Below, one piece after another: positions 1 to 9,272 of a DNA stretch of 64,000 bases (the first letter of the stretch is position 1; every line of letters starts with the position of its first letter). The DNA comes from Pelagibacterales bacterium SAG-MED30 (lineage in GTDB: Bacteria > Pseudomonadota > Alphaproteobacteria > Pelagibacterales > Pelagibacteraceae). The stretch lies in NCBI GenBank assembly GCA_014653775.1, contig JACWEA010000001.1, forward strand, positions 92,722-156,721. Reading direction: 5' to 3'. Position numbers and translations under genes: made by a program. The notes under the pieces were generated by a model. The model was not told the DNA's origin. It saw only the letters and a program-made list of their open reading frames with translations, and did no database searches.

Positions 1-29
1 GATATACAAAATAAAATTTGGATTTTAAA

Positions 30-692
30 ATGAGAGATTTAAATCAATCCATTATTAAATTTAATTATGATCAAAACTTTACAGATGATGATTTTTATGT
101 TTCAAAAAGTAACGAACATATTTTTTTATTGTTGAATAAATGGCCTAAATGGGAAAAAAACTTTTTAAATATTGTTGGTGAAAAGTTTTCGGGAAAAACT
201 CATCTCTCAAATATATTTATCAAAAAATTTAAGGGATTAAAATTAGACTCACGCTCATTGAAAAATGATGATTTATTAAAAATTAAAATTCATGAAAATA
301 TTGTATTGGAGGATCTTGATGAAAATATAGATGAAAAATTATTATATACCTTGTTAAATATTGTGGATTTAGATAATAAATACATCATAGTAACCTCAAG
401 TATTCCAATTGTTGATATTAAATTTTCATTAACTGATTTAAAATCAAGAACTACAAATTTTCTTTTACACAATATTGAAAAACCTGATGATAATTTAATT
501 TTTGCTTTAATATTAAAAAATTTATCTGATCGTCAAATATCAATAGATAAAAAACTTATAGATTTTATTATCAAAAGAATTGATAGATCGTATAGTAAAA
601 TATTTGATTTCATATATAAAGTTGACGAGTTAAGTTTGAAAAAGAAAAAACCTATTGATTTAAAAATTATTAAAGAAGTTTTGGGAGAATAA
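30..692 (+). CDS. hdaA: Hda/DnaA-like AAA+ protein
   Basis: This is probably the DnaA-related regulator of replication initiation (Hda family), which lacks the DnaA DNA-binding domain. A P-loop (GEKFSGKTH) lies near residue 50, an acidic Walker-B-like stretch (VLEDLDE) near residue 92, and a sensor-1-like VTSS after that. The length of about 220 aa fits Hda rather than full DnaA. The track starts at a TTG at base 18; the ATG at base 30 is the likelier start. The stop codon abuts the aspS start, so the two genes are probably co-transcribed. The gene upstream lies outside the window. Confidence 0.75.
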   Translation: MRDLNQSIIKFNYDQNFTDDDFYVSKSNEHIFLLLNKWPKWEKNFLNIVGEKFSGKTHLSNIFIKKFKGLKLDSRSLKNDDLLKIKIHENIVLEDLDENIDEKLLYTLLNIVDLDNKYIIVTSSIPIVDIKFSLTDLKSRTTNFLLHNIEKPDDNLIFALILKNLSDRQISIDKKLIDFIIKRIDRSYSKIFDFIYKVDELSLKKKKPIDLKIIKEVLGE

Positions 693-2477
693 TTGAATAA
701 ATACAGAACTCATAATTGTAATGAATTAAGAAAAACATCTGTGGGTAATAGCGTTACTCTTTCTGGATGGATTAACAAAAAAAGGGATCATGGAAATTTA
801 TTATTTCTAGATTTAAGAGATAATTATGGAGTTACTCAATGCATAATTGACAAAGATAATTCTAAATTTAAGGAACTAGAAAAGATGCAACTTGAAACAG
901 TTATAAAAATTGAAGGAAAGGTTATTGATAGATCAAATGAAACAATCAATAAAGATATTTCAACAGGAGAAGTAGAAGTTACAATTATAAATTTTGAGGT
1001 GCTTGGTACTTGTAAAGAATTACCTTTACCAGTATTTAGTGATCAAGAATATTCAGAAGAAATCAGATTAAAATACAGGTTTTTAGATTTAAGAAGAAAA
1101 AAAATCCATCAAAATATTATTTTAAGATCAAAAGTAATTTCTTTTATTAGATCAGAGATGATTAAATTAGGATTTTTGGAATTTCAAACTCCGATTTTAA
1201 CATCTTCAAGTCCTGAAGGTGCTAGAGATTTTCTGGTTCCAAGTCGACTAAATCCAGGAAAGTTTTATGCGTTGCCTCAAGCACCCCAACAATTCAAACA
1301 ATTAATTATGGTTTCTGGGTTTGATAAATATTTTCAAATAGCACCATGCTTTAGAGATGAAGATGCAAGAGCAGATAGAAGTCCTGGGGAATTTTATCAA
1401 TTGGATTTAGAAATGTCGTTTGTAGAACAAGAAGATATATTTGATGTAGTTGAAAAGTTAATGATTAAAGTTTTCAAAAATTTTTCTGATAAAAAGATAC
1501 TTTTTGAAAAATTTCCAAAAATAACTTATTCAGACACTATGTTAAAATATGGAACTGATAAACCAGATTTAAGAAACCCACTTATAATTTCAGATATAAC
1601 AAAGTTATTTGTAAGAGACGATATTAGTTTTGAAATATTTAAAAAACTTGTGAAAAAAGGATCAATCGTAAGATCTATAACCATAAAAAATATTAAAGAT
1701 AAACCTAGAAGTTTTTTTGATGGAATAGATAAATGGGCTAAAGACCAAGGATCCTCAGGACTTGCTTATTTTACATTAGAAAAAAATCAAAAAATTTCTG
1801 GTAAAGGTCCAGTAGGTAAATTCTTTTCTGAAGAGTCTTTAATTGAACTTATGAAATTAACAAATGCCGAGGTAGGGGATACAATTTTCTTATCATGCGG
1901 CAAACAGAGTGATGTAGAAAAAATTTTATCTTTAGCAAGAACAAAAATTGCTGAAGAACTTAATTTAATTAAAGATGATCATTTTGCATTTTGTTGGATA
2001 GTTGATTACCCAATTTTCGAATTAGATGAATTAACTAAAAAAATTAAATTTAGTCATAATCCTTTCTCTATGCCCCAGGGTGATATTCATAATTTAGATT
2101 TATCAAAACCACTTTCTTTGAAAGCTTATCAATATGATATTGTTTGTAATGGAATAGAACTTTCTTCAGGAGCAATTAGAAATCATATTCCTGAATTAAT
2201 GTATAAACTCTTTGATATTGCAGGATATTCAAAGAAAGATGTAGAAAATAAATTTAGTGGAATGATAAATGCTTTAAGTTATGGAGCTCCACCTCATGGT
2301 GGTATAGCACCAGGAATAGATAGAATAGTAATGCTTCTAGCAAATGAAAAAAATATTAGAGAAGTAACAATGTTTCCAATGAATCAAAATGCTCAGGATT
2401 TAATGATGAATGCCCCTTCTGAAATTGAAGAAAGTCAATTAAAAGAACTTAGTTTATCTTTAAAAACAAAAAAATAA
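693..2477 (+). CDS. aspS: Aspartyl-tRNA synthetase
   Basis: Class II synthetase that charges tRNA-Asp in the cytoplasm. It has an N-terminal OB fold, class II motif 2 (FRDEDARADR), a GAD insertion in the middle as in bacterial AspRS, and motif 3 (GIAPGIDRIVML) near the C-terminus. The 594 aa length is normal for the bacterial type. The start is a TTG placed 5 nt after a GGGAG ribosome-binding site and directly after the Hda stop codon. Many alphaproteobacterial AspRS enzymes are non-discriminating and also charge tRNA-Asn, but I cannot tell that here. Its stop codon abuts the stop of the opposing gene with no spacer. Confidence 0.97.
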   Translation: MNKYRTHNCNELRKTSVGNSVTLSGWINKKRDHGNLLFLDLRDNYGVTQCIIDKDNSKFKELEKMQLETVIKIEGKVIDRSNETINKDISTGEVEVTIINFEVLGTCKELPLPVFSDQEYSEEIRLKYRFLDLRRKKIHQNIILRSKVISFIRSEMIKLGFLEFQTPILTSSSPEGARDFLVPSRLNPGKFYALPQAPQQFKQLIMVSGFDKYFQIAPCFRDEDARADRSPGEFYQLDLEMSFVEQEDIFDVVEKLMIKVFKNFSDKKILFEKFPKITYSDTMLKYGTDKPDLRNPLIISDITKLFVRDDISFEIFKKLVKKGSIVRSITIKNIKDKPRSFFDGIDKWAKDQGSSGLAYFTLEKNQKISGKGPVGKFFSEESLIELMKLTNAEVGDTIFLSCGKQSDVEKILSLARTKIAEELNLIKDDHFAFCWIVDYPIFELDELTKKIKFSHNPFSMPQGDIHNLDLSKPLSLKAYQYDIVCNGIELSSGAIRNHIPELMYKLFDIAGYSKKDVENKFSGMINALSYGAPPHGGIAPGIDRIVMLLANEKNIREVTMFPMNQNAQDLMMNAPSEIEESQLKELSLSLKTKK

Positions 2478-3293
2478 CTATTTCTTACCCTTTAAATTTA
2501 TTTTTATATCAGATAAGTCTACGAGATTTTTTTTATAATTATTTCTTACAAATCCTTTGCTTGTTATATCTTTAACAATTTTTAGCAATTGGTTTTGACT
2601 TTCTGAATTTTGATCATCATTATTAAATTCAGATCCACCTATAGATGGAGTATGAGCTAAATCTTCTCTATTTTGATAAGAAATAGCCAATTCTCTGAAA
2701 ATGTAATCCAAAATAGATGTTGCAGTTAAAATTCTATCATTTCCATGAACCTTACCTGATGGTTCAAATTTTGTTCCTACAAAAGCACTAATATATTCAT
2801 CCAGAGGTACACCATATTGTAGACCGAGTGATACAGCTATAGCAAAATTATTCATTAAAGCCTTTACTAGCTCACCTTCTTTACTTGTATCTATAAATAT
2901 TTCTCCAATTTTACCATCTTCGTACTCTCCTGTATGTAAATAAACTTTATGGTTTCCTATAGTAGCTTTTTGTATGTACCCTTTTCTTCTATCAGGCATA
3001 CCAAATCTCTTACTAGTTTTTTCAGATTTACTAAAAAGATTTGTTATAGGTTTTTTAAGAGTGTCAAGATTATTTTCATTTCTTTTAGTTGCTAATTCAA
3101 TTTTTTTTTCAGTGACTATATTTTTTTGGTCTAGGCTTTTAGTTTTTCTATTATCTAATTTTACATCTATAACTTCAAATTTGCCGTCGTCTCTTTTTTC
3201 AAGATTTTTAAGCTCGGTTTCGTTTATATCGTCTAAATAATGATTTACTTTAAATGTACACGTATAATAAGTTTCGACTAAGTATTTTGACAT
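2478..3293 (-). CDS. TSCPD-type protein related to the NrdJ C-terminus
   Basis: The part from about residue 100 to 210 ([65 protein letters not shown]) resembles the C-terminal tail of alphaproteobacterial B12-dependent ribonucleotide reductase (NrdJ). The catalytic barrel is absent. The N-terminal 100 residues are lysine- and acid-rich and contain the only cysteine (YYTCTF). Some class II reductases are split (NrdJa/NrdJb), but no NrdJa is visible here. The start has a GAGG ribosome-binding site. The family assignment is fairly safe; the function as a free-standing protein is unknown. Confidence 0.75.
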   Translation of the reverse strand: MSKYLVETYYTCTFKVNHYLDDINETELKNLEKRDDGKFEVIDVKLDNRKTKSLDQKNIVTEKKIELATKRNENNLDTLKKPITNLFSKSEKTSKRFGMPDRRKGYIQKATIGNHKVYLHTGEYEDGKIGEIFIDTSKEGELVKALMNNFAIAVSLGLQYGVPLDEYISAFVGTKFEPSGKVHGNDRILTATSILDYIFRELAISYQNREDLAHTPSIGGSEFNNDDQNSESQNQLLKIVKDITSKGFVRNNYKKNLVDLSDIKINLKGKK

Positions 3294-3408
3294 TTTACCT
3301 CTATTTTAAATTTTATTTTGAATAATGAATCATTTAATTTATATACAAATCCATATTTTAGTCTAATTTAAATTATACAATTTAGAATTGAATAAAAATT
3401 ATTTTTAC

Positions 3409-3771
3409 ATGTTGACACTATTTAAAAAAATTTTCATCTGGTGGAATCAAGATACCTTGGGAACAAAAATGAAAACAATATTTTTTGGAAAATTAGTAGG
3501 TACAGATAGTTATGGAAATAAATATTATGAAAGTAAAAGTGGAAAAAGGTGGGTTATTTATTCGAATGAAATTGATGCAAGCAAAATACCAGTTGAATGG
3601 TATTCTTGGATGCACTTTACAAAAAATAGGATAGAAAAAAATCATGAATTAAAAAAATATGAATGGCAAAAGCCTCATCAACCAAACTTAACTGGTACAG
3701 AAACAGCTTATTATCCTAATAAAAAAAAACAGGATGCAATTAATAAAAAATACAAAAGCTGGAAAGTTTAA
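3409..3771 (+). CDS. NADH:ubiquinone oxidoreductase accessory subunit NDUFA12 family
   Basis: This is the bacterial homologue of the mitochondrial complex I accessory subunit NDUFA12 (B17.2), typical of alphaproteobacteria. Recognisable parts are the GTDSYGNKYYE-type segment, GKRWVIY, the PVEWYSWMH segment, and a C-terminal HQPNLTGTETAYYP followed by a basic tail. The track starts at a TTG at 3388; the ATG at 3409 is the likelier start and gives 120 aa. The following DUF2155 gene starts inside its last codons. In many alphaproteobacteria NDUFA12, DUF2155 and the acc genes are neighbours, as here. Confidence 0.88.
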   Translation: MLTLFKKIFIWWNQDTLGTKMKTIFFGKLVGTDSYGNKYYESKSGKRWVIYSNEIDASKIPVEWYSWMHFTKNRIEKNHELKKYEWQKPHQPNLTGTETAYYPNKKKQDAINKKYKSWKV

Positions 3772-4141
3772 TAAACTTTTAGTATTAATAATTATTCTAA
3801 TAAGTTTAAATAAGTTGAATTATGTTAAATCTCAAGAGAATTTGATTGGTAAAAATACTAGTATAAAAATCTTAGACAAAATAAGTTCTAAAAATGAATT
3901 TATAAATTTAGTTAATGGTGAAGAGCTGATTTACAAAGATCTTGCTATAAAAAGTATGAAATGTACCAATTCTGAATTTGATGATAATCCAGAGATTAAA
4001 GCTTATATTCAAGTCAGAGACTTAACTAAAAAAAGTAATGACAAAGTTTATGTCTTTAATAATTGGATGTTTTCATCGAGTCCATCCATAACACCTTTTG
4101 ATCACCCAGTTTATGATATTTGGCTAACTGATTGTGATTAA
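3734..4141 (+). CDS. DUF2155 exported protein
   Basis: Small exported protein of the DUF2155 family. A basic N-terminus and hydrophobic stretch (LLVLIIILISL) form a signal peptide over the first 34 residues. The mature part contains the family-like segments KSMKCTNSEFDDNPE, VFNNWMFSSSPS and HPVYDIWLTDC, with two cysteines that could form a disulfide. The start overlaps the end of the NDUFA12 gene by 38 nt, suggesting translational coupling. Its stop codon shares a TTAA with the stop of accC on the other strand. The biochemical role of DUF2155 is not known. Confidence 0.85.
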   Translation: MQLIKNTKAGKFNKLLVLIIILISLNKLNYVKSQENLIGKNTSIKILDKISSKNEFINLVNGEELIYKDLAIKSMKCTNSEFDDNPEIKAYIQVRDLTKKSNDKVYVFNNWMFSSSPSITPFDHPVYDIWLTDCD

Positions 4142-5475
4142 ATAATTTTTTCTTTATCTAACCAACTTACATTAAAATCTGAATCTAAAAACTTTTTATG
4201 ATTTAATAATCTTTTATGTAATGGAATTGTAGTTATAATTCCTTCAATTACAAATTCATCTAAAGATCTGTTCATTCTTTGAATTGCTTCTTGTCGATTT
4301 CTTCCATGACATATTAATTTACAAACCATACTGTCATAAAATGGAGTTACTGTATAACCTTGAAATATTGCACCATCAACTCTTGTTCTAAATCCGGAAG
4401 GTTGATGACACATTTCGATAGTGCCTGGCGAAGGTTGAAAGTTTTTGCTTGGATCTTCTGCATTTATTCTACACTCAATGGCATGACCCCTAGGATTAAC
4501 ATCTGTTTGTTTTAAAGCAGTTTCACCTGTGAATGCTATCCATATTTGTTCTTTTATAATATCTATACCAGTAACCATCTCTGTAACAGGATGCTCTACT
4601 TGAACCCGTGTATTCATTTCTAAAAAATAAAACTTTCCATCTTCATAAATAAATTCAACAGTTCCAGCACCTTCATATCCAATTTTACTGACCATTTTTA
4701 CTGTTCTATCAAATAAATCTTTTCGGATTTCATCGTTCAAAATAGGGCTTGGTGTTTCTTCTATTAGTTTTTGGTGTCTTCTTTGTACTGAGCAATCTCT
4801 TTCATGTAAATGAACTGCTCTATTCTTTCCAGCTAATATTTGAACTTCTATGTGTCTAGGGTTTTGAAAAAATTTTTCTATATAAACTTCATCATTACCA
4901 AAGTATTTTTGAGCCTCAGATTTTGCAGTAGAAAATAAAGTTTCAAATTCTTCTTCTTTGTGTACAATCTTCATTCCCTTGCCGCCGCCGCCGCCAGAGG
5001 CCTTAATTAGAATTGGAAAACCAATTTTTTTACTCAGTTCTTTAGCTTCATTAATATCTTTAACGCCTCCCTCAGATCCTTCTATAATTGGTAGACCGTT
5101 TTCTTTTGCAATTTTTTTAGCTTGAATCTTATCTCCCATCATTTTTATTAATTTTGAAGAGGGACCAATAAATTTAATTTTATTTTCCTCTAAAACTCCT
5201 GCAAAGTTTGAATTTTCAGATAAAAAGCCATAACCAGGATGAACTGCTTCTGCATTAGTTATTTCAATTGCAGACATAATAGCTGGAATATTTAAGTAAC
5301 TATTCATAGGTTGGTGTGAACCAATACAAACACTCTCATCTGCTAATTTTACATGCATACTATCTCTATCTACATCAGAATGAACTGCTACTGTTTCGAT
5401 TCCCCATTCTTTACAAGCACGGATTACTCTGACCGCAATTTCCCCACGGTTTGCGATTAAGATTTTTTTAAACAT
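4138..5475 (-). CDS. accC: Biotin carboxylase subunit of acetyl-CoA carboxylase
   Basis: ATP-grasp enzyme that carboxylates biotin on AccB, the first half-reaction of fatty acid synthesis. Seen: the N-terminal KILIANRGEIAVR, HPGYGFLSEN, the glycine-rich ATP loop KASGGGGGKGMK near residue 160, and the catalytic EMNTRVQVEHPVTE near residue 290. The length of 445 aa is normal for a single-domain AccC. It overlaps the accB stop by 1 nt and belongs to an aroQ-accB-accC operon. The glycine loop is encoded by five consecutive GGC codons, unusual in this AT-rich sequence. The downstream aat gene often found in alphaproteobacteria is absent. Confidence 0.97.
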   Translation of the reverse strand: MFKKILIANRGEIAVRVIRACKEWGIETVAVHSDVDRDSMHVKLADESVCIGSHQPMNSYLNIPAIMSAIEITNAEAVHPGYGFLSENSNFAGVLEENKIKFIGPSSKLIKMMGDKIQAKKIAKENGLPIIEGSEGGVKDINEAKELSKKIGFPILIKASGGGGGKGMKIVHKEEEFETLFSTAKSEAQKYFGNDEVYIEKFFQNPRHIEVQILAGKNRAVHLHERDCSVQRRHQKLIEETPSPILNDEIRKDLFDRTVKMVSKIGYEGAGTVEFIYEDGKFYFLEMNTRVQVEHPVTEMVTGIDIIKEQIWIAFTGETALKQTDVNPRGHAIECRINAEDPSKNFQPSPGTIEMCHQPSGFRTRVDGAIFQGYTVTPFYDSMVCKLICHGRNRQEAIQRMNRSLDEFVIEGIITTIPLHKRLLNHKKFLDSDFNVSWLDKEKII

Positions 5476-5909
5476 TATTCTAAAATAATTATTGTTTGAC
5501 CAAATTCTACGGGCTGACCATCTTTGACACAGATTTCTTTTACAACTCCATTAGAAGTTGAAGGAACATGATTCATTGTTTTCATAGCTTCAACAATCAT
5601 AACCGTATCACCTTTTTTAATTTTTTTTCCTAGTTCAACAAATTTTTTAGCACCAGGTTCAGGTGCATGATATGCTGTTCCAATTATTGGTGAGGTAATT
5701 TGAATTCCTGAAATCATTTTCTGAGTGGTATCAGAAGTAGATTTTTCTTGGGATTTCATACCTGGTGAATTAGAAATTTGATTAGAACTTAATATCTTCG
5801 ATTTAGAAACTTTTATTTTAGTATCTTTTTCTGTGTATTCAATTTCAGTTAAATCAAATTCATTTAAATAATCAGTTAGTTCTTTAATAATTTTTTTATC
5901 AATTTTCAT
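5475..5909 (-). CDS. accB: Biotin carboxyl carrier protein of acetyl-CoA carboxylase
   Basis: Carries the biotin that moves the carboxyl group between AccC and the carboxyltransferase. The N-terminal 35 residues, a flexible serine/threonine-rich linker and a C-terminal biotinyl domain (about residues 70-144) are visible. The biotinylation motif is EAMKTMN, where the usual form is EAMKMMN or EAMKLMN; the lysine is in place. The 144 aa length is normal. The gene overlaps aroQ by 11 nt upstream and accC by 1 nt downstream. Confidence 0.96.
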   Translation of the reverse strand: MKIDKKIIKELTDYLNEFDLTEIEYTEKDTKIKVSKSKILSSNQISNSPGMKSQEKSTSDTTQKMISGIQITSPIIGTAYHAPEPGAKKFVELGKKIKKGDTVMIVEAMKTMNHVPSTSNGVVKEICVKDGQPVEFGQTIIILE

Positions 5910-6345
5910 TATTTAAAAGTTTTTGCATTGAAATTATGGCCAAAATATATCCTTCAGAACCTAAACCAAAAATTCCTCCAGTAACAACATCGCTAATAAG
6001 AGATTTTCGTCTAAACTCTTCTCTTTTATATATGTTTGAAATATGTAACTCAATCACAGGTTTTTTAAAAATATCTAGCGCATCTCTAATCGATACTGAA
6101 GTATGAGTAAAACCAGCAGCATTTATAATAATACCATCAACGTTTTTTTTTGCCTCTTGTATTTTTGTTACAATGTCACCTTCAATATTAGATTGAAAGA
6201 ACTCCATATCTAAATTTAAATCTTTCGCTTTTTTTAAACAATTTGCTTTTAGTTTTTCAAAAGTTATCGAACCATATTGTGATTGTTCTCTCTCACCTAA
6301 TAGATTAAGATTAGGGCCATTAATAATAATTATTTTATTGTTCAT
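5899..6345 (-). CDS. aroQ: Type II 3-dehydroquinate dehydratase
   Basis: Catalyses the third step of the shikimate pathway, 3-dehydroquinate to 3-dehydroshikimate. The type II fold is recognised from IINGPNLNLLGERE with the catalytic tyrosine in QYGS, QSNIEGDIV, INAAGFTHTSVSIRDAL and the ELHISN segment. The length of 148 aa is typical of the dodecameric enzyme. It is the first gene of the aroQ-accB-accC operon and is divergent from thiS, with only a 16 nt spacer between the two start codons. Confidence 0.96.
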   Translation of the reverse strand: MNNKIIIINGPNLNLLGEREQSQYGSITFEKLKANCLKKAKDLNLDMEFFQSNIEGDIVTKIQEAKKNVDGIIINAAGFTHTSVSIRDALDIFKKPVIELHISNIYKREEFRRKSLISDVVTGGIFGLGSEGYILAIISMQKLLNNEN

Positions 6346-6361
6346 TCAGCATTTATATACG

Positions 6362-6580
6362 ATGAAAAAAATAAAAAAAATAAAAATAAGATTAAATGGT
6401 AAAAATAGAAATATAATTAAAGGTTATAAGCTGTACAATTTAGTAAATGAATTAGATTTACCATTAAGAAAAATTGCTATTGAACTAAATAGAGAAATCG
6501 TTGATAAGAAAAAGATCAAAAAAATTAAATTAAATGATAAAGATAATATTGAAATAGTTCATTTTATTGGAGGCGGCTAA
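6362..6580 (+). CDS. thiS: Sulfur carrier protein ThiS
   Basis: Small ubiquitin-like carrier that delivers sulfur as a C-terminal thiocarboxylate for the thiazole ring of thiamine. The C-terminus is HFIGGG with the required Gly-Gly end, and [12 protein letters not shown] matches the family core. The track begins at a TTG at 6338 inside the divergent aroQ region; the ATG at 6362 gives the normal length of 72 aa. The N-terminus is unusually lysine-rich. thiG follows after 2 nt. Confidence 0.92.
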   Translation: MKKIKKIKIRLNGKNRNIIKGYKLYNLVNELDLPLRKIAIELNREIVDKKKIKKIKLNDKDNIEIVHFIGGG

Positions 6581-6582
6581 CA

Positions 6583-7356
6583 TTGAAAAATGACAAACTA
6601 ACTGTTGGTAAACAAAGATTTAATTCAAGATTAATTGTTGGCACAGGAAAATATAAAAATATGTCTGAATGTGCAAAAGCTATTAAATTATCTGGTGCTA
6701 ATATAGTTACAGTAGCTGTAAGAAGAGTTAATATTTCTGATAAGAATAAACCACTATTAATGGATTATATAGATCCAAAAAAAATTACTTACCTACCAAA
6801 TACTGCTGGATGTTTTTCTTCTGAGGCAGCACTTAGAACACTTAGATTAGCCAGAGAGATTGGAGGATGGAAATTAGTTAAACTTGAAGTTTTAGGAGAT
6901 AAAAAAAATCTTTTTCCAGATATGATTGAAACTTTAAAATCAACTGAAGTTTTAACCAAAGAAGGTTTTAGAGTTATGGTTTATTGCAACGATGATCCCT
7001 TAATGGCTAAAAGATTAGAAGACGCTGGTGCAGCTGCAATCATGCCATTAGCTGCTCCAATTGGTTCAGGTTTAGGAATTCTTAATAAAACAAATATTTC
7101 GATTATAAGAAAACAAACTAAGTTACCTGTAATCATAGATGCAGGTTTAGGACAAGCTTCTGATGCTGTAGTAGCGATGGAATTAGGGTGTGATGGAGTT
7201 TTAGTTAATACGGCCATAGCTAAAGCAAAAAAACCTTTTAGTATGGCACTAGCATTTAAACATGCTGTTATAGCTGGTAGAAAATCATATCTTTCAGGAA
7301 GGATTATAAAAAATTTAGCAGGCAAACCTTCTTCACCAACAGAAGGTATTATTTAG
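6583..7356 (+). CDS. thiG: Thiazole synthase
   Basis: TIM-barrel enzyme that forms the thiazole phosphate of thiamine from deoxyxylulose phosphate, dehydroglycine and ThiS thiocarboxylate. Seen: [11 protein letters not shown], the Schiff-base lysine segment [39 protein letters not shown] and [11 protein letters not shown]. The start is a TTG, about 8 nt after a GGAGGCGG ribosome-binding site at the end of thiS; no in-frame ATG fits. Characterised SAR11 strains lack thiC and need the pyrimidine precursor HMP but make the thiazole half, which fits this pair. The 3' end overlaps the opposing RNase gene by 8 nt. Confidence 0.96.
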   Translation: MKNDKLTVGKQRFNSRLIVGTGKYKNMSECAKAIKLSGANIVTVAVRRVNISDKNKPLLMDYIDPKKITYLPNTAGCFSSEAALRTLRLAREIGGWKLVKLEVLGDKKNLFPDMIETLKSTEVLTKEGFRVMVYCNDDPLMAKRLEDAGAAAIMPLAAPIGSGLGILNKTNISIIRKQTKLPVIIDAGLGQASDAVVAMELGCDGVLVNTAIAKAKKPFSMALAFKHAVIAGRKSYLSGRIIKNLAGKPSSPTEGII

Positions 7357-9169
7357 ATTTTTTATAAAATTTTTTTTTATACCTTTTTTTTTTGACAAAA
7401 GGCTTTTTATTTTTTACTTCTGAATTTTTTTCTTCGTAGTTTTTTAATTCTATATTTTTTAATTTTTCAAATTGTTCAATTAATTCAATTGTTTTCATTG
7501 ATTTATTTTTCATATCAATAATATATTCAGGAATAATAAGTTTGTTATCAGTTATAATATCAATTTTCATTTTATTTTTATTTTCTATATAAGTTAAATC
7601 TTTGACAAAATTTTCTTTTAAAAAATCAGATATTTTTTCACAAACTTTTAACTCTACAAATTTTGCTTTATTTAAAATTGATTTAAGTTCAACTATTTTT
7701 AATAATTTTTGTGCAAAAGACTCATCTTTCAACTCAACTTTCCATTTAACTGCACTTTCTCTGAGTCTTTGTCTAGACATTTCTAGTAATCCAAAATTAC
7801 TAATTCTACCAATTTGAATTCTTGCTCTATCAGATCTACATTTTTCTTTTAGTCGTTTTTCGACCAATCTTCTATTGTTGTAGCTCAACATGTCAATAAA
7901 ATCGATTATAATTAAACCTGATAGGTCTCTAATTTTAATTTGTCTTGTGATTTCTTCTGTTGCTTCAAGATTTGTATCTAAAGCAGTGCTTTCAACATTT
8001 TTTTGTTTAATAGAACTACCAGAGTTAATATCAATTGATACTAAAGCTTCTGTAGGATTAATTACTAAATATCCACCTGAACTAAGTTTTATTTCAGAAT
8101 CAAATATTTGATTTAATTTTTGCTCTATCCCTTCTTCAATAAACAAAGGTATTTTACCTCTATATTTTTTAATTTTTTTGACATGAGAAGGCATCATCAT
8201 TTTCATAAAATTTTGTGCCTTTTTATATCCTTCATTACCTTCAATAATTATTTTTTTTGTATTATCATCATACATATCTCTTAGAGTTCTTTTTATAATT
8301 TCACTTTCTTGATGAACTAACGATGGAGCAATTGAATTTAAGGCAGTTTCTTTAATTTGATTCCAAGTATTTTTTAAAGTTTCTAAATCATGATCAATTT
8401 CATTTTTTGTTTTGTTGCTTCCAGCAGTCCTGACTATTAGTCCCATTTCTTTTGGTATATTAATTTCATTTAATATTGTTCTAATTTTTTTTCTCTCTGC
8501 TGGATTAAAAATTTTTCTAGAGATACCCCCACCTTTAGGTGTATTTGGCATTAGCACTATATATTTACCCGCAATTGAAATGAATGTGCTTAAAGCTGCT
8601 CCTTTTTGGCCTCTTTCATCTTTAATGACTTGAACAAGTATTACTTGATTTGGTTTTATTACTTCTTGGATTTTATATCTTTTAAATTTTAAGCGCTTCT
8701 CAATTTTTTTTTCTTTATTTTCATAATTCTTATTTTCATTATTTTCTAAGCTTTGTTCCTCAGATAATTTTTCTTCTTCTATTTCATTTTTTTTTATTTC
8801 ATTTGAATCAGAGATTTCCAGTTTACCTTCTGCTAAATCTTGTTCATCTTTAGCTTCAACTTCTTTTGATAATTCTTCTCGTAATTTTTCTTCTTCATCC
8901 TTTATTTTTTCCAAGTCACTTTGAGGTATTTGATAATAATCAGATTGAATATCATTAAAGGATAAAAAACCATGTCGTTCTCTACCAAAGTCGATAAAAG
9001 CTGCTTGTAAAGATGGCTCTATCCTACTTACCTTCCCAAGATAAATATTATTTTTGATTAAGTTGTTTTTTAAACCTTCGTACTCGTAATCTTCAATATT
9101 GTTTTCTGATTTAAGTACAACTCTAGTTTCATTCGGATGCGAAGCATCAATGTATAAATTTTTCTCCAT
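7349..9169 (-). CDS. rne: Ribonuclease E/G family endoribonuclease
   Basis: Endoribonuclease for RNA processing and decay. An N-terminal S1 domain ([20 protein letters not shown]) is split by an acidic glutamate/lysine-rich insertion at about residues 85-160. The RNase H-like and DNase I-like core follows, with the catalytic LIIIDFIDM and [11 protein letters not shown]. The CPxC zinc-link that normally follows this motif is missing; the text continues [10 protein letters not shown] with no cysteine pair. The C-terminus is a lysine-rich tail rather than a long scaffold, so degradosome assembly like that of E. coli is unlikely. RNase G is an alternative name. Confidence 0.9.
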   Translation of the reverse strand: MEKNLYIDASHPNETRVVLKSENNIEDYEYEGLKNNLIKNNIYLGKVSRIEPSLQAAFIDFGRERHGFLSFNDIQSDYYQIPQSDLEKIKDEEEKLREELSKEVEAKDEQDLAEGKLEISDSNEIKKNEIEEEKLSEEQSLENNENKNYENKEKKIEKRLKFKRYKIQEVIKPNQVILVQVIKDERGQKGAALSTFISIAGKYIVLMPNTPKGGGISRKIFNPAERKKIRTILNEINIPKEMGLIVRTAGSNKTKNEIDHDLETLKNTWNQIKETALNSIAPSLVHQESEIIKRTLRDMYDDNTKKIIIEGNEGYKKAQNFMKMMMPSHVKKIKKYRGKIPLFIEEGIEQKLNQIFDSEIKLSSGGYLVINPTEALVSIDINSGSSIKQKNVESTALDTNLEATEEITRQIKIRDLSGLIIIDFIDMLSYNNRRLVEKRLKEKCRSDRARIQIGRISNFGLLEMSRQRLRESAVKWKVELKDESFAQKLLKIVELKSILNKAKFVELKVCEKISDFLKENFVKDLTYIENKNKMKIDIITDNKLIIPEYIIDMKNKSMKTIELIEQFEKLKNIELKNYEEKNSEVKNKKPFVKKKRYKKKFYKKSK

Positions 9170-9257
9170 AGTTTTTTATTAATTTGTTTCATTTAAAATA
9201 TAAATATTTGATAAAAATTTTGTTTATAGTTTGCCTTATCTTTAACAAATTCCGTTA

Positions 9258-9263
9258 TATAAT
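9258..9263 (+). promoter_or_regulatory. Perfect -10 box upstream of PBP1a
   Basis: A TATAAT hexamer ends 9 nt before the ATG of mrcA, in the 103 nt spacer between the divergent rne and mrcA genes. A TTGCCT at 9231-9236 is too far (21 nt) to be an ideal -35. If this box is used, transcription begins only a few bases before the start codon, so the mRNA would be leaderless or nearly so. No ribosome-binding site is visible. Confidence 0.45.
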
Positions 9264-9272
9264 GGAATCAAA

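Noticed and set aside
6981-7325. 114 aa ORF on the minus strand within thiG
   Set aside because: Shadow of thiG with no ribosome-binding site or recognisable motif.
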